A DNA stretch of 45,502 nucleotides from Planctomycetota bacterium. Lineage in GTDB: Bacteria > Planctomycetota > JACQVV01. The position numbers were made by a program, and so were the translations under genes. Location of the stretch: assembly GCA_016209595.1 (NCBI GenBank), contig JACQVV010000033.1, positions 1 to 45,502 of the forward strand, in the 5' to 3' direction. Every line of letters starts with the position of its first letter. The first letter of the stretch is position 1. A model generated the notes under the pieces. That model searched no databases and was not told the DNA's origin. It saw only the letters and a list, made by a program, of their open reading frames with translations. Below, piece by piece: positions 17,553-23,551 of the stretch.

Positions 17553-18589
17553 TCGACGACGAGGCTCGCCGCGATCCTCGCGAAGGCCTCCCGGTGGGAG
17601 GCATAGAGCGACTCCGGCGAGGCGGCGACCAGGACGACCACCCGGTCGCCCTTCCGGACGTAGGTGATGTCCTCCAGGAGCGGCTCGCGCCCGTCCGCGG
17701 CCTTCGCGCGGTAGCGAACCAGGACCGCGGGGAGCTCCCCCGCTCGGACCTCCTTTTCCTCCAGGACCTCCAGGTTCGGGTCGCCCGCGAGGAGATTCTC
17801 CTTGAGGACCCGGACCGTCTCCGCGAGCGAGTCGGACCGGGCCGGCATCGAGAAGTGCTGGAGGAACACCAGGACGACCGGATCGGCCCCCTCCTGGACC
17901 ACCCGCTTGGGGAGGAAGTGGTAGCGGACGCCGCCCTCCTCGCGCTCGACCTGGGGGATCCAGTTCGCCGGGATCTCTAGCCGGAACACGCCCCCCGGGT
18001 CGCGGTATCCGACGAGCTCGGAGGAGGGCTCCGCTGCCGCGAGCACCGCCTCCCGGTGGCCGAAGGTCGCGAGCATCTTCTCGAAGAGCGGTCCAGCCTC
18101 GGCCCACTCCCCATCGGGCGCGTAGTAGATGAGGAAGAAGATCGCCGCCGGCCCCACCGTCCCGACGACGTGGCCGCGGATCGTGGCGCCGCGCTCGTTC
18201 ACCTGGGTCACCTCGTGATCGTGCGCGGGGAGCCCCGCGACCTCGACCCGGCGCGTGGCGATTACCCGGCTCTCCGGCTTCCCGCCCAGGAGCCGCTCGG
18301 TCGCCTCCCGGGTCCACTGCTCGATCGCCCCCTCGAGCGCGGCCTGGTCAGAGTCCTTCGCCCTCGGTACGAAGAGCACCCGAAAGGCCGTCTCGGGATC
18401 GTTGGGGGGCTCGCCCGGCGCCCGGAACACGGCCTGGAACTCGATCCCGTCCACGGAGAGGCTCGCCTGCCACCCCTCGGGAAGCTCGACTTCGAAGTAG
18501 CCATCCGGATGGCGGTACACCCCGCCCTCCTGCGCGGCCGCTCCCGCCGCCAGTGCGAGGACAAAGGCGAATGAAATGGAGCGCGTCAT
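17549..18589 (-). CDS. Secreted protein with two PsbP/DUF1795-like domains
   Basis: The 346-residue protein starts at ATG 18589. A signal peptide (ISFAFVLALAAGAAAQEG) is followed by two similar halves. Each begins with the pattern 'Y-x-x-P-x-G-x-F-x-x-E-x-P-x-x-W': YRHPDGYFEVELPEGWQ (residues ~25) and YRDPGGVFRLEIPANWIP (~190). Each continues with a strand-rich sheet and ends in LFEKMLATF or FARIAASLVV. This architecture is like PsbP/MOG1-type folds found in secreted bacterial proteins of unclear role. Its stop overlaps the hyuA start (GTGA), so the two are translationally coupled although one product is exported and the other cytoplasmic. Confidence 0.75.
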   Translation of the reverse strand: MTRSISFAFVLALAAGAAAQEGGVYRHPDGYFEVELPEGWQASLSVDGIEFQAVFRAPGEPPNDPETAFRVLFVPRAKDSDQAALEGAIEQWTREATERLLGGKPESRVIATRRVEVAGLPAHDHEVTQVNERGATIRGHVVGTVGPAAIFFLIYYAPDGEWAEAGPLFEKMLATFGHREAVLAAAEPSSELVGYRDPGGVFRLEIPANWIPQVEREEGGVRYHFLPKRVVQEGADPVVLVFLQHFSMPARSDSLAETVRVLKENLLAGDPNLEVLEEKEVRAGELPAVLVRYRAKAADGREPLLEDITYVRKGDRVVVLVAASPESLYASHREAFARIAASLVVE

Positions 18590-18640
18590 CGGAAGCCTCC
18601 TCGGAGATCGGGCCCCATTGTAGCCTCTCCGTCCCCCGCC

Positions 18641-18669
18641 TTGACATCCGGACGGGTCCCGCCTACATT
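18641..18669 (+). promoter_or_regulatory. Sigma-70-type promoter of tRNA-Gly
   Basis: TTGACA (18641-18646) and TACATT (18664-18669) are separated by 17 bases. Transcription would begin near 18676, just ahead of the mature tRNA at 18682. It is the clearest housekeeping promoter in the window. Confidence 0.85.
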
Positions 18670-18681
18670 CAAGTACGAGAT

Positions 18682-18757
18682 GCGGGTGTAGCTCAGCTGG
18701 CAGAGCGTCAGCTTCCCAAGCTGAATGTCGAGGGTTCGAATCCCTTCACCCGCTCCA
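18682..18757 (+). tRNA. glyU: tRNA-Gly (anticodon CCC)
   Basis: This is a complete 76-nt cloverleaf with encoded CCA. The acceptor stem is GCGGGTG/CACCCGC, the D stem GCTC/GAGC, the anticodon stem TCAGC/GCTGA with loop TTCCCAA (anticodon CCC, reading GGG), and the T arm GAGGGTTCGAATCCCTT. It resembles bacterial glyU tRNAs. The 3' part from 18713 onward is the integration site of the mobile element. Because the attachment repeat contains that part, the gene remains intact after insertion. Confidence 0.97.
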
Positions 18758-18813
18758 GCGCACAACGAAGCCCGTTCGGAAGTTACGCCGAACGGGCTTC
18801 GCGGTTTCCAGGG
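18713..18813 (+). repeat. attL: 101-bp direct repeat, left copy
   Basis: It starts in the anticodon loop (TTCCCAAG), runs through the rest of tRNA-Gly and its terminator, and ends at TTTCCAGGG. It is base-for-base identical to 29493-29593, offset by 10,780. The sequences diverge immediately on both sides. Confidence 0.95.
18766..18801 (+). terminator. Hairpin terminator of tRNA-Gly (left copy)
   Basis: CGAAGCCCGTTCGG (18766-18779) pairs with CCGAACGGGCTTCG (18788-18801): a perfect 14-bp stem with an 8-nt loop. It lies within the duplicated attachment sequence, so an identical hairpin exists at 29546-29581. Confidence 0.85.
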
Positions 18814-18824
18814 ACTCGGAACGG

Positions 18825-18847
18825 CCAGTCAACCCGTTGGTCAACCC
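18825..18847 (+). promoter_or_regulatory. Arm-type integrase-binding repeats, left end (predicted)
   Basis: AGTCAACCC (18827-18835) and GGTCAACCC (18839-18847) form a pair spaced 12 bp, just inside attL. The same 23-bp block, with one base changed, lies just inside attR. Paired short direct repeats on both arms are usual for tyrosine integrases. The binding role is inferred. Confidence 0.65.
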
Positions 18848-18908
18848 GGTGCGTCGATTCCAGGCTCGTTTTCGCTCCCCGGCGGTAGGAAAGACAGGTC
18901 GCGGGCGC

Positions 18909-20300
18909 CTACCCGAAGAACCCCCCTCGCCGGCTCGCGAGGAAGCTCTCAAAGCCGTCCCGCGGCGCGCCGAACGCGAAGGCGTCCGCGAGCCGGACCG
19001 GCGCCGGCGCCCGGAGCCCGCGGGCCGCGAGGTAGCCGTAGGCGCCCGCTAGCGCGTCAACCTGGTCGTCGTGGGAGTACGTCCTAGGATCCTCGCCGAA
19101 CGCTTCCAGCTCATCGAGGAGGGGCTCGTTCCAGGCGCCGCGAAGCAGCGAGACGTTCCCGTTCGCGGCTTGCCCCGCGACGGGTTGAGCCCGCACGTAC
19201 TTGGGGCCTGTTTCGCGCACGCCCTCGACGCGGGCGAACGGGACCACGTTGCGCCGGTAGTGGTCTACCAGCGCCTTCCCGGCCGAACCGGGTTCCTCCC
19301 CGAAGAGCTGGAGAACTTCCACGCCGTCCGCTTCCGCGGTCCGCTTGACGACCGCCTCGACCTCGGCCGGCGGGAGCTGGACGCGAACGACGTGGAGAAC
19401 GTGGTAGCGGTTCAGCGCGTCCCGCCCCAGCTTCAACCCTACGCTGTAGTCACCCCCGGCGCTTAGATCCCACCATCGGACGAGCGCGAGCTCCCCCGGC
19501 GCCGCGTCCTCGATCGCGAACCACTCGCGCCTGAAGAGCGACCCCTCGGCCCGCGCGGTCCAGTCGCCCTCCAGGAGCCGGCGCCGCGTGAGCGGGTCCA
19601 GGTGAGCGAGCGACGCCTTGTAGGCGACCTGGTCCAGGTGCGGGTTGTCGGCGAGCCCGGCCCGGATGAAGCCTCGGTCTGGATCCGTCGAGTCCAGGAA
19701 CCGCCGCCGAACCCACTCCACGCCCGGGCCACTCGGGTTGCTTGCGGACCTCATGCGAAGAGGCAGCGGGCTTCCTGCGAGACGGCGCAGGCGCGAGAAG
19801 AGGAAACGGTACTGCTCTTCCTCGAAGGTCGCGAGCTCGTCGAACCCGATGAACGCGAACTCGCTGGACTGGTAGCGCAGGTGGTCGGACTTCGAGTCCA
19901 AGTAGCCGAACGTGAGCGTGGCCCCGCTCGGGAAGGTCCAGGTCTTCTCCGGCTCGCTCCAGGTCGCGCCGGTCCCCGTGAGCCACTCGGCCGCCTTCGC
20001 CATGAGCGCGCCAGGTAGGGCAAGGTCGCTGTAGGTGCGGCGCAAGAGGAGCGCAGCGTAGCCGGGGATCTCGGCGAACATGAGCGCCGCCATGAGAAGA
20101 CTGCTGCTTTTGCCCGGCCCTACTGAACCTCCGAACAGGACCTCGCGCCGACCGTCGAGCAAGAAGAGCGCCTGCTTCGCCGTCGGCTTGAGGGGGATGT
20201 AGGGGTTGCGGAAGATGCTCTCGTAGAGGAGACGTAGGCGCGGGTCGTCGCGATTTCCAGGGCATCGCGATGCCTTCGTGAGCGTGTCCAAGACTGGCAT
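18909..20300 (-). CDS. terL: Phage large terminase subunit (TerL)
   Basis: This 463-residue ATPase-nuclease normally drives DNA into a phage prohead. Walker A is GGSVGPGKS (57-65). Walker B ends in GFDELA (Asp154, Glu155). The SNP coupling motif is SASNPSG (185-191). The C-terminal RNase H-like nuclease has Asp278 in WWDLSAGGDYSVG and Asp411/412/415 in SHDDQVDALAG. All motor and nuclease residues are present, so the enzyme looks functional. It starts at ATG 20300, 27 bases after the TerS-like gene. It is the last gene before attL; in ordinary phages portal and capsid genes follow it, and here nothing does. Confidence 0.93.
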   Translation of the reverse strand: MPVLDTLTKASRCPGNRDDPRLRLLYESIFRNPYIPLKPTAKQALFLLDGRREVLFGGSVGPGKSSSLLMAALMFAEIPGYAALLLRRTYSDLALPGALMAKAAEWLTGTGATWSEPEKTWTFPSGATLTFGYLDSKSDHLRYQSSEFAFIGFDELATFEEEQYRFLFSRLRRLAGSPLPLRMRSASNPSGPGVEWVRRRFLDSTDPDRGFIRAGLADNPHLDQVAYKASLAHLDPLTRRRLLEGDWTARAEGSLFRREWFAIEDAAPGELALVRWWDLSAGGDYSVGLKLGRDALNRYHVLHVVRVQLPPAEVEAVVKRTAEADGVEVLQLFGEEPGSAGKALVDHYRRNVVPFARVEGVRETGPKYVRAQPVAGQAANGNVSLLRGAWNEPLLDELEAFGEDPRTYSHDDQVDALAGAYGYLAARGLRAPAPVRLADAFAFGAPRDGFESFLASRRGGFFG

Positions 20301-20327
20301 CCTCGCGAGAAAAGTTGCCGCCCGCGC

Positions 20328-20717
20328 CTACGGGGGGACGGTTCCCGCGTCAGGCGCCGCGAGGAGAGCGCCGTATTCCGCGAGGATCTCTTCAAGCGTC
20401 GCCCGACGATCTCCGACAGCGGCCTCAACCGCGACGCGAGTCCGACTCTCGGCCGGGGCCAGGTAGCGCGCGAGGAGCTCGAAGCATCGCGCGTCGCCTT
20501 CCTTCGCCCGCGCGAGGAGGGCCAACGTCGCGGCCTTCCAGTCGGCCTCGGAAACGCTCTCCGTGATGGCGCGGAGGTAGACCGCCTCGACGGCGCGCGG
20601 AGGACGGCCGCCGCGTGACGCGGGGTCGCGGTTCCGCGACACGCCGTTCCCCGGCCGGAAACGACCGCCGGGGGTCCGGTCCGGAGTTTCGCCGGACTTA
20701 TCTCCGTTGCCTCGCAT
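20328..20717 (-). CDS. DUF5681-like protein, putative small terminase subunit
   Basis: The 129-residue protein starts at ATG 20717. Its N-terminus has the signature GGRFRPGNGVSRNRD followed by RGGRPP, typical of DUF5681-type proteins often encoded just before TerL in phages. Next come helices with AITESVSEADWKAATLALLA and GDARCFELLARYLAP. Position (immediately upstream of terL), size and basic N-terminus fit a DNA-recognising small terminase subunit, but that role is inferred. There is no strong ribosome-binding site. Confidence 0.7.
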   Translation of the reverse strand: MRGNGDKSGETPDRTPGGRFRPGNGVSRNRDPASRGGRPPRAVEAVYLRAITESVSEADWKAATLALLARAKEGDARCFELLARYLAPAESRTRVAVEAAVGDRRATLEEILAEYGALLAAPDAGTVPP

Positions 20718-20726
20718 GCCGATAGT

Positions 20727-21488
20727 CTACGCCTTCCAGCTCGCCGCCCGCTCTTCCGCGACGATGAGATTCCACGTCCCGGGGTCCACGTCCTCGGCCC
20801 GCTCCGGGAGACTTGGCCCGGAGCTGAAGAGCGGGGAGTAGTGCGGGTCGCGCGCGGGCAGCGGCGCGGGCACGGGGTTGCGGCGCGCCTCGCGGAGCGC
20901 GGTCTCGGCTCGCTCGCGTTCACGCGCAACGATGTCATCCGTCACGCTTTCCCCGGGGATCCGGTTCGCGTGCTGGAGTCGCCACGCGCGCACGCCGCGG
21001 AAGTGCGCCGCGAGCGTCTCGCGTGCGCGAACCTCCGGCGGGAGCTCGGCCGCCGCGCGGGCCGCCTCGCGTTCGCGGTCGCCGCGGCGCATCCGTGCGA
21101 GCATGTCCGATGCTTCGTCCGCCGCGGCCGTGAGCGTTTCGCCCGGACGCAGCTCGCCCCGGAGCGAGTCCGCGGTCGTGACCGCCAGGGTCACGGTGCG
21201 ATCATCTCGCGTCGGGTCGAGGAGCTCGCCGAGGAGCTCGGTCGCGACGGTTTCCGGCCGCCTCGCACCGGAGCGAGCCGCGAGCCTCGCCTTCGTGTCC
21301 GCGTCCAGCTCGACGAGGAGCGAGCCGATTCCCGGCGCGCCGTGCATCGCCGCCAGGCGAACCAGGCGCCGCGTGAACTCTTCGGGGGTCATGCCTTCGT
21401 GGCGCGCCCCCGCGTCGAGTCTGTAGACGTCGTGCGGGGTCAGGCCGAGAACATCGGCGAGAGTCGAGTCACCAGTCATCGTTTCCAC
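20727..21488 (-). CDS. Unknown element protein upstream of the terminase genes
   Basis: I chose GTG 21488, which follows TGGAGG by four bases; the in-frame ATG at 21479 is the alternative. The 253-residue product is acidic and largely helical. It begins TLADVLGLTPHDVYRLDAG and has Arg/Glu-rich segments (MRRGDREREAARAAAELPP, VARERERAETALREARRN) that could form coiled coils. No enzyme motif is recognised. It sits between small coupled genes and the TerS-like gene, with an 11-base gap on the upstream side and 9 bases on the other. This suggests a role in packaging or late functions, but nothing in the sequence proves it. Confidence 0.6.
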   Translation of the reverse strand: METMTGDSTLADVLGLTPHDVYRLDAGARHEGMTPEEFTRRLVRLAAMHGAPGIGSLLVELDADTKARLAARSGARRPETVATELLGELLDPTRDDRTVTLAVTTADSLRGELRPGETLTAAADEASDMLARMRRGDREREAARAAAELPPEVRARETLAAHFRGVRAWRLQHANRIPGESVTDDIVARERERAETALREARRNPVPAPLPARDPHYSPLFSSGPSLPERAEDVDPGTWNLIVAEERAASWKA

Positions 21489-21499
21489 GTTGCCTCCAG

Positions 21500-21712
21500 T
21501 CAGGGGTTGCGGTTGTCGTTCTCTTCTTCTTCCGCGATCTCTCGCGCTTCGACTTCGAGTGCTTCGACGGCTGCTAGCGCGGGGTCGAGTCCTCTCTCTA
21601 CCACGAGGTAGGTGGCGAACGCCGCGGCCGTCCTCGGCTGGCCCTGCTTCGCGCGCCACTTTCGGAATCCGCGGCTGTCGAGCCCGGAGGCGAAAGCCAG
21701 ATTAGGGCGCAC
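21500..21712 (-). CDS. Small element protein (70 aa)
   Basis: It starts at GTG 21712 with GGAGGA seven bases upstream, overlapping the preceding gene by 11 bases. It begins RPNLAFASGLDSRGFRKWRA, has a helix AAAFATYLVVERGLDPALAAVEALE, and ends with a strongly acidic tail (EIAEEEENDNRNP). It could be a small nucleic-acid- or protein-binding factor. No family is recognised. Confidence 0.55.
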   Translation of the reverse strand: MRPNLAFASGLDSRGFRKWRAKQGQPRTAAAFATYLVVERGLDPALAAVEALEVEAREIAEEEENDNRNP

Positions 21713-21923
21713 GGGGCGGTCCTCCGGGATTGCGCGGCCGGGTCGGGTTCGGCCGGGTCACGCGGTGGGTGGGGTCGCGAATCGTGGCGGCCAACTCGCG
21801 AATCGCGAGCGCCACGTCCGCGAGCCCGGCCTCGATCGTCGCGGCGACGTCGTCGAGGAGGACCTCGACCTCGGGGCGGGGGGGCGTCATGCCGCGAGGG
21901 GTCGGATCGTGGGTCGTGGTCAC
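21702..21923 (-). CDS. Small element protein (73 aa)
   Basis: It starts at GTG 21923, preceded by AAAGGAGAA, and overlaps the upstream gene's stop (GTGA, 21920-21923). The product has a Pro-rich N-terminus, a central amphipathic helix (VLLDDVAATIEAGLADVALA) and a Pro/Arg-rich C-terminus. The helix resembles a short oligomerisation segment. Function unknown. The good ribosome-binding site and the coupling are the main reasons to accept it. Confidence 0.55.
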   Translation of the reverse strand: MTTTHDPTPRGMTPPRPEVEVLLDDVAATIEAGLADVALAIRELAATIRDPTHRVTRPNPTRPRNPGGPPRAP

Positions 21924-22120
21924 GGCGGTTCTCCTTTGGTGGGGGTGCGGCGGGGCGTGAGCCAAGCCCCGAGGACCGCGAGAGCGGCCGCGAACGGGCG
22001 CGTGAGCCGGCAGGGACCGTCCGGCAAGAGCGCCTCCAGCCCGCCGACCGCCGCGGCCAGGTCGCGGCGGACCCGGTCGCGGATCTCGGGGGTCGAACGT
22101 CGGAGCCAGTGTTTCAGCAT
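21920..22120 (-). CDS. Small element protein (66 aa)
   Basis: It starts at ATG 22120, with GAGGAGAAGG upstream inside the previous gene, whose stop it overlaps (ATGCTGA, 22114-22120). The product is basic at the start (MLKHWLRRSTPEIRDRVRRD) and has a weakly hydrophobic stretch (PFAAALAVLGAWLTP) near residues 43-57. The segment is too short and too near the end to call a membrane anchor with certainty. Function unknown. Confidence 0.55.
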   Translation of the reverse strand: MLKHWLRRSTPEIRDRVRRDLAAAVGGLEALLPDGPCRLTRPFAAALAVLGAWLTPRRTPTKGEPP

Positions 22121-23178
22121 AGTTTAACCTTCTCCTCGTACCGCGCGCAGCAGATCGCCTCTTCAAGGTGTTCACGATCGACACCGTACTCAGACGCGAT
22201 CGCGTCGAGTGACTCGCCCGAATCGACGCGGGCGAGAAATCGCGGGAAGTCCGATCGAGGAACGACCAGCGGCAGCTCGTTGCCGCCGCGGTCGAGATAC
22301 GTGACGTGTTCCTCGTCGATACGGCCGGCCCACAGGTCCAGGATCCGCCGCTCGCTCTCCTCGGCAACCTCTAGCGTCGCGAGCTGGTCCGCGTCCACGT
22401 GCCGGCGGATCGCGTCGTCTACAATCTCGCGCAAGACGCGCGGATCGAGGGTGTCAACCTCGACCGAATCGCCCTTCCACTTCTTTGATCGCGGGTCGCT
22501 CTTCTTCGTGGGTCGCGTCGGGAGTCCGTACTCGGCGATCTGCTCCTCGGTCACGGCGAGCCGCTCGAACCGGATCTCGACCTTGCCTTCGGTGAACCGG
22601 CGGAGCTTCGCTTCGATGTCTCGGGCCGCATCCTGGCCCGAGGGATCCCAGTCGCCGACGTGGTAATACACGGCGGGACGGCCGTCTTCCAGCGCGGCCA
22701 TCGCCGCCGAGTGAAGGAACGAGAGCGAGGAGTAGCCTCTGGCGACCATCAAGGGCACGTCCCATCGCTCCGTGACTTCGTAGAGGATCCCGGCGACGGC
22801 GTCCTTTTCGGTCCAGATTTCGACGCGATCGGGCGAGTTGCGCCAGAGGCTCCGTCGGTAGCACGCCGCCGTGTCCGCGAGCGCCGCCGCGAGCGAGTCG
22901 AAGGTCTGAGGCTTGCGCATCCAGCGCGTCGAGTCGGCGAAGTACGAGAACGGGATCTCGCCGTCCATGCGAAGATCGCGGGTCGCCCGCTTGATCGTCG
23001 CGTAGCCCTTCTCGGTCTTTGCGACGTGGCCGGCGGACTCGGCGACGTAGAACAGGTGTCGAATGGACAACGGACGCCGCTCCTCGGCGATCGTGACGAG
23101 GGTGTCCTTCAGGGCGCGCATTTCGGCCTTCGAGCGCCGGCCCCGTTTTACGACCCTAGGCTCGTAATTGCGGGGCAT
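22114..23178 (-). CDS. Spo11/Topo VI-A-like ('mini-A') protein with DUF433-like C-terminus
   Basis: I chose ATG 23178 (MPRNYEPRVV), with GCGAGG upstream; 354 residues. A winged-helix segment carries SIRHLFYVAESAG, whose Tyr44 lies where Spo11/Topo VI-A has its DNA-cleaving tyrosine. The Toprim domain has Glu124 in IWTEKDAVAG and Asp166/Asp168 in VGDWDPSG, the metal-binding set. MVARGYSSLSF and LPTRPTKKSD are also typical of the standalone A-like proteins known from mobile elements. No B subunit (GHKL ATPase) is encoded nearby. The last ~55 residues (PRFLARVDSGESLDAIASEY, then GVDREHLEEAI) look like a DUF433-type winged helix, otherwise seen in antitoxins. Predicted role: making or resolving DNA breaks during replication or recombination of the element. 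Confidence 0.82.
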   Translation of the reverse strand: MPRNYEPRVVKRGRRSKAEMRALKDTLVTIAEERRPLSIRHLFYVAESAGHVAKTEKGYATIKRATRDLRMDGEIPFSYFADSTRWMRKPQTFDSLAAALADTAACYRRSLWRNSPDRVEIWTEKDAVAGILYEVTERWDVPLMVARGYSSLSFLHSAAMAALEDGRPAVYYHVGDWDPSGQDAARDIEAKLRRFTEGKVEIRFERLAVTEEQIAEYGLPTRPTKKSDPRSKKWKGDSVEVDTLDPRVLREIVDDAIRRHVDADQLATLEVAEESERRILDLWAGRIDEEHVTYLDRGGNELPLVVPRSDFPRFLARVDSGESLDAIASEYGVDREHLEEAICCARYEEKVKLC

Positions 23179-23551
23179 GATGCCTCGCCTCTTCTCGCTC
23201 GGTTTCTTGAATGGCTCGGCGCTCGGCACGCTCGTAGTTGTCCCCGGGGTTCACCAAGAGCGCCCGCCACGGATCTTGGCCCGCGATCTCTGCTAGAACT
23301 AAAACCTCGTCCGCCGCGTGCGGGCTCGGGCGCCAGTCGGTCGCGCCGGGGGGAACCTCCTCGCGCTCGAACGCGACGAAGGAAGCCCGGAGGTAACTCG
23401 CCAGGTCCTCGCGGGCGGCCCGGAGCGCGTCCAGGAGCGCCGGGGGCAGGTCCCAGGGCTCGACGCCCAGGACCCGGACCGCGCCTCCCGCGAGCCGCAG
23501 GCGCCCGCCTACGGCGCCCAGGGCCGCGACCAGGCGATCTGGGGGGGTCAT
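23156..23551 (-). CDS. TubC-N-like small protein between helicase and mini-A genes
   Basis: It starts at ATG 23551 in an ATGA overlap with the helicase gene; 131 residues. The first ~50 residues (LVAALGAVGGRLRLAGGAVR and LPPALLDALRAAREDLASYL) match the helix-turn-strand pattern of TubC-N docking domains, which in phages often precede replication proteins. The rest is hydrophilic. It may dock the helicase to another protein, an inference from domain and position. Its end overlaps the mini-A start by 23 bases. Confidence 0.6.
   Translation of the reverse strand: MTPPDRLVAALGAVGGRLRLAGGAVRVLGVEPWDLPPALLDALRAAREDLASYLRASFVAFEREEVPPGATDWRPSPHAADEVLVLAEIAGQDPWRALLVNPGDNYERAERRAIQETEREEARHHAPQLRA

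Noticed and set aside
15678..17606. 642-codon open frame on the plus strand
   Set aside because: Antisense to hyuA, whose motifs are unambiguous.
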